Assembly (NCBI GenBank): GCA_963649615.1
Contig: CAVJIN010000005.1
Coordinates: forward strand, 6,218 to 70,217
Reading direction: 5' to 3'
Source: UBA9732 sp963649615
GTDB lineage: Bacteria; Spirochaetota; Spirochaetia; Sphaerochaetales; Sphaerochaetaceae
DNA length: 64,000 bases
Shown here: positions 51,447 to 59,309 of the stretch, in pieces
Layout: every line of letters begins with the position of its first letter
Position numbering within the stretch: position 1 is the first letter of the stretch
Program-made: the position numbers and the translations under genes
The notes under the pieces: model-generated
Told to the model about the DNA's origin: nothing
The model's database searches: none
The model's input: only the letters and a program-made list of their open reading frames with translations

Positions 51447-52776
51447 AGCTTACGACATTCGTGGAGTCTACAATCAAGATTTCAACAAAGAGACTGCGTA
51501 CAAGATTGGATATTTTCTTCCAAAGCTTCTTCCTTGCGACTATGTAGTTGTAGGAAGAGATATTCGCCTAACCAGTGATGAGATTTTTGAAAATCTTTGC
51601 AATGGAATCAATGATGCTGGTGTAGATGTATGGAATATTGGACTTTCAACCACACCAATGGTTTACTTTTCAACTGTATATTACAAAGCTCAGGCCTCTG
51701 TACAAATCACAGCCAGCCACAACCCAAAGCAGTACAACGGAATGAAAATTTCTAGAGCTATGGCAATTCCTGTTGGAGGAGACACTGGACTAAAAGATCT
51801 AGAAAGAATGGTTAATGAAGAAAAGGTTGAACCAGTTTGCGCTTGCAAACGTGGAAAGGTCATAGATAAGAACATCCATGAAGAATATCTAAACTACCTC
51901 AAAGGTTTCCTTCCTGATCTTTCAAACCTAAGCCTTACTGTAGACTGCTCCAACGGAATGAGTAATCTCTATGTCAAAGAGCTCTTTGGAGACCATGCAA
52001 AATATATTAACGACACACTGGATGGCACCTTCCCTGGACACGAGCCAAATCCTCTTGAAGTTGAAAACTGTGCACAGATTATGGAAGCTGTTAAAGCAAA
52101 TAAATCTGATTGTGGAGTCATTTATGATGGAGATGCAGACCGTGTAATGTTTATTGATGAGAAAGGTCGCTTCATCCAGCCAGACTATGTAACAGGCATT
52201 CTTGGAGACTATTATCTTTCAAAAGAAAAAGGATCTGTTCTTGTTGACATTAGAACTTCTCGTTCAACAACCGAATATCTTGAAAAACTAGGTGCAACAG
52301 AGGTCTTTATTGGTAGAGTTGGACATGCTTTTGCAAAACTCAAATTGAGGGAAGAACACTGCATCTTTGGTGGGGAGCTTGCCGGACACTATTACTTTAG
52401 AGACTTCAACAACTGCGACAGTGGTCTTTTAGCCTCTCTAATAGTACTTCAGACTGTTTCAGCACTCAAAAAACAGGGCAAAACACTGGGCCAGCATGTT
52501 GATGAAATTGTAGCTTATGCAAACAGCGGAGAAACAAACTTTAAGCTAGAAAACAAAGATGGTGCAATGAATGCTCTGTATGAAAAATATTCAAAACTAA
52601 ATCCTACCAAGCTTCTTGACTTTGACGGCTATAGAATTGAATTCCCTACTTGGTGGTTCAACGTAAGAAAATCCAACACGGAACCATATCTTAGAGTAGT
52701 AGCAGAAGCAAAGACTCAAGCAGAACTAGATGAGCGTTTATCCGAAATTGTTGGGATTATTAAACAATTTCATTAA
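51433..52776 (+). CDS. Phosphomannomutase/phosphoglucomutase
   Basis: This 447-residue alpha-D-phosphohexomutase has the phosphoserine loop TASHNPKQYNGMKI (about residue 93), the metal loop YDGDADRVMFIDEKG, the sugar loop GGELAGHYYF and the phosphate loop RKSNTEPYLRVVAEA. These four loops define the family. Substrate preference (mannose or glucose phosphate) is not clear. AAGGAG lies upstream of the ATG. It is followed by tRNA-Asn after 54 bases. Confidence 0.93.
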   Translation: MGVFKAYDIRGVYNQDFNKETAYKIGYFLPKLLPCDYVVVGRDIRLTSDEIFENLCNGINDAGVDVWNIGLSTTPMVYFSTVYYKAQASVQITASHNPKQYNGMKISRAMAIPVGGDTGLKDLERMVNEEKVEPVCACKRGKVIDKNIHEEYLNYLKGFLPDLSNLSLTVDCSNGMSNLYVKELFGDHAKYINDTLDGTFPGHEPNPLEVENCAQIMEAVKANKSDCGVIYDGDADRVMFIDEKGRFIQPDYVTGILGDYYLSKEKGSVLVDIRTSRSTTEYLEKLGATEVFIGRVGHAFAKLKLREEHCIFGGELAGHYYFRDFNNCDSGLLASLIVLQTVSALKKQGKTLGQHVDEIVAYANSGETNFKLENKDGAMNALYEKYSKLNPTKLLDFDGYRIEFPTWWFNVRKSNTEPYLRVVAEAKTQAELDERLSEIVGIIKQFH

Positions 52777-52830
52777 GCTTACTTGACTAAAGCTGGGCAA
52801 TGGGGTACATTCTCAATGTTCAAAGAACAT

Positions 52831-52903
<73 letters not shown>

Positions 52904-52905
52904 CT

Positions 52906-52943
52906 AAAAAAGACCGATTTCTTTTGAAGTCGGTCTTTTTTTT
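52906..52943 (+). terminator. Terminator after tRNA-Asn
   Basis: AAAAAAGACCGA pairs with TCGGTCTTTTTT around a 12-base loop; eight T residues follow. Confidence 0.92.
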
Positions 52944-52962
52944 AGTTAATAGCCGTCCTTAA

Positions 52963-52980
52963 GAGGTTTGCAAAAGCCTC
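52963..52980. repeat. GAGGTTTGCAAAAGCCTC palindrome family, copy 4 (imperfect)
   Basis: GAGGTTTGCAAAAGCCTC differs from the consensus palindrome in the centre but keeps GAGG...CCTC arms. It lies between the tRNA-Asn terminator and that of the minus-strand lipoprotein gene. Confidence 0.5.
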
Positions 52981-52987
52981 TTGATAT

Positions 52988-53019
52988 AAAAAAGCCACCT
53001 CTTTCGAAGTGGCTTTTTT
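52988..53019 (-). terminator. Terminator after the repeat lipoprotein gene
   Basis: GCCAC (52994-52998) pairs with GTGGC (53009-53013), flanked by A and T runs, so it would work on the minus strand and possibly on both. Confidence 0.85.
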
Positions 53020-53039
53020 ATTTCCGTGGTTACGGATTG

Positions 53040-54989
53040 TTAGTTCTTTTTCTTCTTAAGAAAGAGCACTACAGCGGCTGCTGCAACTGCTACAAGAACA
53101 ATAATCAGGACAATAAGACCTGCATTGGACTTCTTAGCTGGGGTTGCTGTAGCAGTAGTTGTTGTAGTAGTTGTCTCTGTCTTAGCTGGCTGAGATGTTG
53201 TTGTTTCTGTCTTAGNNNNNNNNNNNNNNNNNNNNNNNNNNNNNNNNNNNNNNNNNNNNNNNNNNNNNNNNNNNNNNNNNNNNGCTGGAGCCTCAGTAGC
53301 AGGCTGTTCTTCAACTGCTGGCTGCTCAACAACTTCAGCAACTTCTGTGACTTCTTCAACTGTCTCTGTCTCTTCTGTACTTGGAGCAAAGAGGAGTGCA
53401 ACAATGTAATTTGTAAGCTCGCTCTTAAGTGTTGCAACACCACTATTGAAGTCATCTTCAGTCAAACTGTATGCAAGTGTAAGAACAGCTGTACCATTAT
53501 CAATTACAAGCTCTGAACCCTGGAAGTATTGGCTATATGCTTCATAAGCCTTTCTTGCGGCAGCAGCAACGTCAGCATTAGTAATGAAATCTGGATAGGA
53601 AACAGCAATCTGGTTGCCATATGCAACAATATCAACAGTATAACCATATACACCAAATGAAGTCTCGTAGTAGCTTGGAGCTGTTTCTTCAACGGTTGTC
53701 TCTTCAGCTACCTCAGCAACTTCTGTTGTTTCTTCTACTTCAGGGAACAAGGAAAGAACGTAAGCTGGAAGAGCATCTTCAACAAGACCCATTGCATAGC
53801 TCAAATCTGCAACAGATGGAATACCTGCAAGAGAAAGAACTGCTGTGCTTGTATTAGAATCAACATATAATGAGGAACCAGCAAGATACTCTGGGAACTG
53901 TTCATAAGCTACTGCAGCAGCAGCCTGAATTTCTTCAAATGTAATGAAGCTAGGATATGTAATCTTAACAATATTGTCGTAGGCTTCTACATCTATCTCA
54001 TAGCCAAAGACACTAATTGATGCTGTATAAACCGTTTCCTCAGCTGTTTCAGCTGTAACTGGAGTTGTAACTGCCTCAATAGAAACTGCTGACTCTTCAG
54101 TAAGAGCATCAAGCAAAGTTGCTACGTAATATGAAAGCTCACTTTCAAGAAGGTTAACTGCATAATAGAATTCATCTTCTCCAAGCTTGAATGAAAGTTT
54201 GAGAGTTGCATAACCATCATCAATGGTGAGTGTTGAACCCTTAAGATATTCACTGTATGCCTGATAAGCAGCAGCTGCAGCGGCTTTGACTTCATCAACT
54301 GTAATGAAATCAGGGTAGTCAATTGTAAGAACATCATCTTTCAAAGAGATAGTTGCGGTATAACCAAAGAGTGAAATACTTGCTGAAAGACCTTCTTCAC
54401 TGATTTCTTCAACTGCTTCTTGAGCTGCTTTGACAACTTCTTCCGCAGCTTCTTCTACAGCCTGAGCAATTACTGCCTCAACATAAGATGGAAGAACATC
54501 CATAACAGCCTTTTCAGCTACGGCAAGTTCTTCAACTCCCCAACTTTCTGGATAGTAAAGTGTAAGAACTCCGTCGCCTACGCTGTAGTAAACTTCACTC
54601 AAATCGTATATTGGGCTGTATGCCTGATATGCTGCAAGTGCTGCAGCATCAATATCTGCCTTTGAAATGATTGATGCTGGATATGTGATTGTAGCCTTGC
54701 CCTTATCTGCAACAACTGTGATATCACCTTCAGTAAATAGTGTGTATTTCTTCACTACTGGAACAAAAACAACTGCTTCTTCAGCAACTGGCTCTTCAAC
54801 TGGAGTTTCTTCCTTTGAAGGTTCAACTACTGGCTCTTCAACTGGTTCAACAGTTGTTTCAGGAACTTGAACATCAGTTACTACAATATCCCCAAGATCC
54901 TGTTTTGGTGCTGTTGAACATCCAGCAAGTGCAAAAATCATTGTAAAAACTAAGAGTGCCAAACAAATGGCTTTTGAAAAACGTTTCAC
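53040..54989 (-). CDS. Lipoprotein with four novel repeats and a C-terminal membrane anchor
   Basis: This protein of about 649 residues (24 unresolved at the N gap) starts at a GTG preceded by AGGAGG. The signal LALLVFTMIFALAGC has its lipobox Cys at 24. A Pro/Glu/Val-rich linker leads to four repeats (about 78-180, 200-300, 320-418, 438-540) sharing YPxFIT, AAAxAYxxY and a C-terminal LxxELxxYVxxLL. A Thr/Lys-rich linker holding the gap is followed by a hydrophobic helix (GLIVLIIVLVAVAAAAVVLF) and KKKKN. It is related to the repeats of 35929-38733. Function unknown; surface or periplasmic location is inferred. Confidence 0.8.
   Translation of the reverse strand: MKRFSKAICLALLVFTMIFALAGCSTAPKQDLGDIVVTDVQVPETTVEPVEEPVVEPSKEETPVEEPVAEEAVVFVPVVKKYTLFTEGDITVVADKGKATITYPASIISKADIDAAALAAYQAYSPIYDLSEVYYSVGDGVLTLYYPESWGVEELAVAEKAVMDVLPSYVEAVIAQAVEEAAEEVVKAAQEAVEEISEEGLSASISLFGYTATISLKDDVLTIDYPDFITVDEVKAAAAAAYQAYSEYLKGSTLTIDDGYATLKLSFKLGEDEFYYAVNLLESELSYYVATLLDALTEESAVSIEAVTTPVTAETAEETVYTASISVFGYEIDVEAYDNIVKITYPSFITFEEIQAAAAVAYEQFPEYLAGSSLYVDSNTSTAVLSLAGIPSVADLSYAMGLVEDALPAYVLSLFPEVEETTEVAEVAEETTVEETAPSYYETSFGVYGYTVDIVAYGNQIAVSYPDFITNADVAAAARKAYEAYSQYFQGSELVIDNGTAVLTLAYSLTEDDFNSGVATLKSELTNYIVALLFAPSTEETETVEEVTEVAEVVEQPAVEEQPATEAPXXXXXXXXXXXXXXXXXXXXXXXXKTETTTSQPAKTETTTTTTTATATPAKKSNAGLIVLIIVLVAVAAAAVVLFLKKKKN
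53216..53283. other. Assembly gap (68 N) in a low-complexity linker
   Basis: The gap lies in the Thr/Lys/Pro-rich linker of the lipoprotein gene, where flanking sequence is itself repetitive (TKTETTT-like). The number of repeats is probably not correctly represented. Confidence 0.95.
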
Positions 54990-55135
54990 GAATTTCCTCC
55001 TCATGACATCCGTAATTCTAATAATAAATAAAACTACCATTAATAATAACACACTAAAATGGAACTAGATACAGAAAAAATCATTTTTTTTAGAAAAACG
55101 TTTTTTAATCTAGAAAATTTGAATGTGTTTTTATT

Positions 55136-55159
55136 CTAAAAGACCCGCTTAAAGCGGGC
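55136..55159 (-). terminator. Terminator after the 56-residue protein gene
   Basis: CCCGCTT-A-AAGCGGG (55144-55158) with TCTTTTAGAA following on the minus strand. The stem is perfect but the T tract is short. Confidence 0.65.
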
Positions 55160-55172
55160 CTCTCTTTTTGGA

Positions 55173-55343
55173 TTACATTAAATCCTTTGGCTTACGAGCC
55201 GTGTTACCGGTCTTTACGCAATATGCAATATGGTGAAGCTTACCATTCTCAAAGACGGACTTTGTCTTAATCTGTCCACCCCAGCGACTTGTAAGAATCT
55301 TCTCACCTTCACGACGAGCGTTTTTAGAAACAGCACCTGCCAT
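55173..55343 (-). CDS. Small basic protein, 56 residues, unknown
   Basis: An ATG at 55343, preceded by a perfect GGAGG seven bases upstream, opens a 56-residue frame: MAGAVSKNARREGEKILTSR and 36 more, ending GNTARKPKDLM. It is basic, contains a WGGQ and a YCVKTG turn, and has its own promoter and terminator. I do not recognise it. The length, charge and isolated, strongly signalled layout are those of a ribosome-associated or nucleic-acid-binding protein. An overlapping longer frame is out of register and lacks these signals. Confidence 0.75.
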   Translation of the reverse strand: MAGAVSKNARREGEKILTSRWGGQIKTKSVFENGKLHHIAYCVKTGNTARKPKDLM

Positions 55344-55387
55344 ATGTATCCTCCATAAACTGATAAAATAATCACTAGAACAGACCT

Positions 55388-55417
55388 ACTATAGACCAAA
55401 AAAGGTCTTTAAGTCAA
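55388..55417 (-). promoter_or_regulatory. Promoter of the 56-residue protein gene, with internal palindrome
   Basis: On the minus strand TTGACT and TATAGT are separated by 18 bases. The spacer contains the dyad AGACC-TTTTTT-GGTCT, whose right arm abuts the -10 hexamer. A repressor bound there would block polymerase. Confidence 0.6.
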
Positions 55418-55481
55418 ACCCTATTGATATGGAATAGTTGAAAAATTAGACCTAAAAGATAAAATAGACATAAGGATTAAT

Positions 55482-55781
55482 ATGAGTTGCAAATTCACCC
55501 AGCTAATTAGAAAAATATTCCTTCTCCCTGTAGTGGCATATCAAAAACTCATTTCACCATTTTTGGGCAAAAACTGTATTTATAGTCCAACATGTTCACA
55601 GTATTTCAAACTTGCTGTAATGAAGCACGGCATTTTTAAAGGCACAATACTTGGAGTTTCAAGAATACTTAGATGTAGCCGTTTTTATCTTGGTGGACTA
55701 GATCCTGTGCCAGACGAATTCAGCTTTAAATATATCAAAGATAGCAGAATAATATTCAGACGGCATAGAAACAAAGGCTAA
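55482..55781 (+). CDS. yidD: Membrane protein insertion efficiency factor YidD
   Basis: This 99-residue protein has the YidD pattern VVAYQKLISPFLGKNCIYSPTCSQYFKLAVMKHGIFKGTILGVSRILRCSRFYLGGLDPVPD. YidD helps YidC insert membrane proteins. It is usually next to yidC or rnpA, neither of which is here. A promoter of its own is not evident; it faces away from the small basic gene and its end is 10 bases from the convergent uridine kinase. Confidence 0.94.
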   Translation: MSCKFTQLIRKIFLLPVVAYQKLISPFLGKNCIYSPTCSQYFKLAVMKHGIFKGTILGVSRILRCSRFYLGGLDPVPDEFSFKYIKDSRIIFRRHRNKG

Positions 55782-55790
55782 GAAACTGTA

Positions 55791-56408
55791 TCAATCTTCT
55801 CTGTAAATATCCTTAACAAAAGATCTTAGAACCTTCATAGCCTTCTCATTATGTCCACCTTCAGGAACAATTAAATCTGCAAATTCTTTTGTAGGCTCAA
55901 TAAATGAAAAATGACCAGGACGCACAACCTCCAAGTATTGCTTGACAACACTTTCAACCGTTCTTCCACGCTCCAAAATGTCTCTCTGGAGTCTTCTGAT
56001 AAACCTAATATCATGTGGAGTATCAACATAAATCTTCAAATCTAAAAGCTCACGAATCTCTGGAACATATAAAATCATCAGTCCATCAACAATAACTAGA
56101 GGAGCTGGTTCAATGCGAATAGATTCCTGTCTTCTGCAATGATGTACAAAGTCATACTGAGGCATCTCAATAGCTTTACCTTCCTTCAAATCTCGAATAT
56201 GTTGACACAATAGGTCATTATCAAAAGCATCGGGATGGTCAAAATTAAAGGCAGTGATGTTGGCATTGTTGACGAATGAGGCGCTCTTGTAGTAGCTATC
56301 CTGTGCAATTGACACAAAAGATTCACTAACCTCGGCAATTTTACGAACGATTGTGGATTTTCCACTTCCACTTCCACCTGTTATTCCAATTACTTTAACC
56401 TCTTTCAT
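55791..56408 (-). CDS. udk: Uridine kinase
   Basis: This 205-residue P-loop kinase has GITGGSGSGKSTIVRKI (Walker A) at the N-terminus, DSYYKSASF, NFDHPDAFDND, PQYDFVHHCRRQES and IVDGLMILYVPEIRELLDLKIYVDTPHDIRFIRRLQRD. It phosphorylates uridine and cytidine for salvage. A GGGG site precedes the ATG at 56408. It is the last gene of the minus-strand series. Confidence 0.93.
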   Translation of the reverse strand: MKEVKVIGITGGSGSGKSTIVRKIAEVSESFVSIAQDSYYKSASFVNNANITAFNFDHPDAFDNDLLCQHIRDLKEGKAIEMPQYDFVHHCRRQESIRIEPAPLVIVDGLMILYVPEIRELLDLKIYVDTPHDIRFIRRLQRDILERGRTVESVVKQYLEVVRPGHFSFIEPTKEFADLIVPEGGHNEKAMKVLRSFVKDIYRED

Positions 56409-56417
56409 TTGACACCC

Positions 56418-57452
56418 CTATAATGACGCATTGGCGTTGTGTATGTTGTATAAATGATAAACCGTTGTACTTTCAAATAAATCACCGGCTTTTAAAATAC
56501 ATGAAGGGAACTGGGATTTGTTAACAAAATCGGGATAAAATTCCGTTTCAAGACAAAATCCGCCATGTGTAGGATAACCCTCCTCTCCATCAATGTAATT
56601 TCCAGTATAAAAATGAAAAGCAGGAAGATCTGTGTAAGCAGCCATAATACGTCCACTTTTTGGATCATAAACCCTCGCAAACTGAGTAAAGCCACGTGAA
56701 GCCCCATCAATCCTATCAATCACATAAGCATGGTCGTAGCCACGAGCAGAAGTTAGCTCAGGATCCTTAATGTCTTGTCCAATAGGTTTTGCCTTGGTGA
56801 AATCCCATGGAGTACCCTTAACTTGAATGTATGTCCCTGTAGGTATTAAAGATTCATCTACTTCTAGAATTTTTGAACTGTTAAATTGAGCCACATGGTC
56901 AAAGATTGTGCTACTTGTGTCTAATGTCTCAGACTCACCACTTAAATTAAAGTAAGCATGGTTGGTGAAATTAATGGGACAATCCTCTGTACAACTAATA
57001 CTGTAATGGATTCTAAACAGCCCTTCCGCAGAAAGAGAGAACCTTACTCTTGCATCTAAATCCCCTGGAAAACCATCATCAGATTCTGAAACTTTAATCA
57101 AACAAGTAAAGCCATCATTCTCTTTTCTAATGTCCCAAATCCTATGTCTAAGGCTATTTTTTCCACTATGTAGCAAATTTAAGCCATTGTTTGCCTCAAA
57201 ACTATAAGTTTTACCATTCAAAGGAAATGAGGCTCCGCTAATTCTATTTGCAAATCTTCCAACCGTCAGACCAAAGTTGGCATTTGAATTTAAAACTGTA
57301 GAAGGGTTTTCAACGGCATTGTGATAATGAAGCAAGACATTTGAAATTTTACCTGTTTTATCTGGACCACAAAGAGATGTCAAGGCACATCCCACATTCA
57401 AAATGGAAAACGAATAGTCTCCATTTGAAAACGAAAACTCTTTGACATCCAT
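56418..57452 (-). CDS. galM: Aldose 1-epimerase (galactose mutarotase)
   Basis: This 344-residue protein interconverts anomers of hexoses. It has the NVLLHYHNAV, GLTVGRFANRISGASFPLNGK, FTNHAYFNLSG (His general acid region), GYDHAYVID and CLETEFYPDFVN blocks of the family. The ATG at 57452 follows GGGGG; an ATG four codons earlier lacks a site. It lies 12 bases after lepA. No galactose genes are in the window. Confidence 0.92.
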   Translation of the reverse strand: MDVKEFSFSNGDYSFSILNVGCALTSLCGPDKTGKISNVLLHYHNAVENPSTVLNSNANFGLTVGRFANRISGASFPLNGKTYSFEANNGLNLLHSGKNSLRHRIWDIRKENDGFTCLIKVSESDDGFPGDLDARVRFSLSAEGLFRIHYSISCTEDCPINFTNHAYFNLSGESETLDTSSTIFDHVAQFNSSKILEVDESLIPTGTYIQVKGTPWDFTKAKPIGQDIKDPELTSARGYDHAYVIDRIDGASRGFTQFARVYDPKSGRIMAAYTDLPAFHFYTGNYIDGEEGYPTHGGFCLETEFYPDFVNKSQFPSCILKAGDLFESTTVYHLYNIHNANASL

Positions 57453-57464
57453 ATGTACCCCCAA

Positions 57465-59282
57465 TTACTTCTGATCAGAGTCTTTACTCTTCAAAACAGC
57501 AAGGTAGGCACTCTGTGGAATCTCAACATTCCCAACAAGTTTCATGCGCTTTTTGCCTTCCTTCTGCTTTTCCAAGAGCTTTCTTTTACGAGTAATATCG
57601 CCACCATAGCACTTTGCGGTGACGTCTTTTCTAAAAGCATTGATTGTTTCACGAGCAATGATATTACCACCAATAGCTGCCTGAATTGGAATCTTAAACT
57701 GATGTCTTGGAATCTCTTCCTGCAACCTTTCGCATGCCTGACGACCACGTGCTACAGCACTATCTCTAAATACTAGCATACTAAGAGCATCGCACGCCTC
57801 GCCATTTACCAAGATATCCATTCTTACAAGATCTGTTTTTCTATACCCAATAACTTCATAGTCAAAGGAAGCATAACCGCGTGATATAGACTTTAGACGG
57901 TCATAAAATTCAAACAGCACTTCTGCAAGAGGCATCTCATAAACAAGTTCAACACGTTTCTCATCTATATAGTTCATGCCAGTCTGCACCCCGCGCTTTT
58001 CCATGCACAATGTAATAACTGGCCCCACATAGCCCGATGGTGTTATAACGCTCGCCCTTATATAAGGCTCTTCTGCATAATCAATTTTGACCTGTTCTGG
58101 ATACTCTAGTGGATTATCAACTTCAAGAACTTCTCCATTTTTCATATGAATCAAATAGCGAACAGACGGACTAGTGAGCACAATTGAGAGCCCAAATTCC
58201 CTTTCAATTCTCTCTTGAACCACTTCAAGATGAAGCATGCCCAAAAAACCACATCTGAAACCCTGACCAAGAGCAATTGAGCTATCCTTTTCATAAACCA
58301 AAGAAGCATCATTTAATTTAAGTCTATCAATAGCATCTTGAAGTTCTTCGTAATCGTTAGTGTCAACTGGATATATTGAACTGAAGACAACAGGCTTTAC
58401 TTCTTTAAAACCTTCACATGCAGAGCTAGCAGGATTTGAAGCAAGTGTAACAGTATCACCCACTCTAATGTCTGCAATAGTTTTAATACCAGCAATGAAA
58501 TAACCAACATCACCAGATTTAAGTGTCTTGGTTCTCACAAGGTCTAACTGGAAGATTCCAACTTCCTCCACCTTATAAACAGCCTTGCTGTTCATAAACA
58601 TTATTTCTTGGCCTTCAGAAACAGAACCTTCAAAGAGCCTAAAATGAACAATAACACCTCTATATGGGTCATAATGGCTATCAAAAATCAAAGCCTTAAG
58701 AGGTTTATCGTCAGCTTCTACAGGAGCTGGAATATATTGAACTATAGCTTCATACAGCGCGGGAACCCCCTCGCCTGTCTTTGCCGATACCTTTTGTGCC
58801 ATATCGGGATCTAAACCCAAATCATGGTCAATTTGTTGAAGACAAGACTCAATATCTGCACTAGCTAAATCAATTTTGTTAATAACTGGAATAATCTCAA
58901 GGTTGTGCTCCATTGCCATGTACAAATTGGCAAGAGTTTGTGCTTCAACCCCTTGTGAAGCATCAATTAAAAGTAAAGCACCCTCACATGAACTAATAGC
59001 CCTTGAAACCTCATAAGAAAAGTCAACATGGCCCGGAGTATCTACCAAGTTTAGTTCATAAAGCTCGCCATTTTTGGCTGTATAAGGAATTGTAACAGCT
59101 TGGCTCTTAATGGTAATGCCTCGCTCTCTTTCAATATCCATGTTGTCAAGAATTTGAGTTTGAGCAGGACCGCGGGAAGTAATCAGCCGAGCCGTTTCAA
59201 TGAAACGGTCGGCTAACGTAGACTTACCATGGTCTATATGAGCAATAATACAAAAATTTCTTTTATGTGCAGAGTCAACCAT
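57465..59282 (-). CDS. lepA: Elongation factor 4 (LepA)
   Basis: This 605-residue GTPase has IAHIDHGKSTLADRF, RERGITIKSQ, LVDTPGHVDFSYEV and INKIDL, and the LepA-specific C-terminal end with KDVTAKCYGGDITRKRKLLEKQKEGKKRM. It acts on translating ribosomes under stress or during assembly. A purine-rich site precedes the ATG. It lies between galM and ftsH. Confidence 0.98.
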   Translation of the reverse strand: MVDSAHKRNFCIIAHIDHGKSTLADRFIETARLITSRGPAQTQILDNMDIERERGITIKSQAVTIPYTAKNGELYELNLVDTPGHVDFSYEVSRAISSCEGALLLIDASQGVEAQTLANLYMAMEHNLEIIPVINKIDLASADIESCLQQIDHDLGLDPDMAQKVSAKTGEGVPALYEAIVQYIPAPVEADDKPLKALIFDSHYDPYRGVIVHFRLFEGSVSEGQEIMFMNSKAVYKVEEVGIFQLDLVRTKTLKSGDVGYFIAGIKTIADIRVGDTVTLASNPASSACEGFKEVKPVVFSSIYPVDTNDYEELQDAIDRLKLNDASLVYEKDSSIALGQGFRCGFLGMLHLEVVQERIEREFGLSIVLTSPSVRYLIHMKNGEVLEVDNPLEYPEQVKIDYAEEPYIRASVITPSGYVGPVITLCMEKRGVQTGMNYIDEKRVELVYEMPLAEVLFEFYDRLKSISRGYASFDYEVIGYRKTDLVRMDILVNGEACDALSMLVFRDSAVARGRQACERLQEEIPRHQFKIPIQAAIGGNIIARETINAFRKDVTAKCYGGDITRKRKLLEKQKEGKKRMKLVGNVEIPQSAYLAVLKSKDSDQK

Positions 59283-59309
59283 ACCTTCCCCTTAGGAGCC
59301 TCAAAGACC

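Noticed and set aside
53216..53283. Residues translated across the N run
   Set aside because: The bases are unknown, so no coding claim is made for this part; only its flanks are used.
55214..55399. A 61-codon minus-strand open frame overlapping the 56-residue gene
   Set aside because: It is out of register with the frame that has GGAGG, promoter and terminator, and its hydrophobic start would begin within the promoter.
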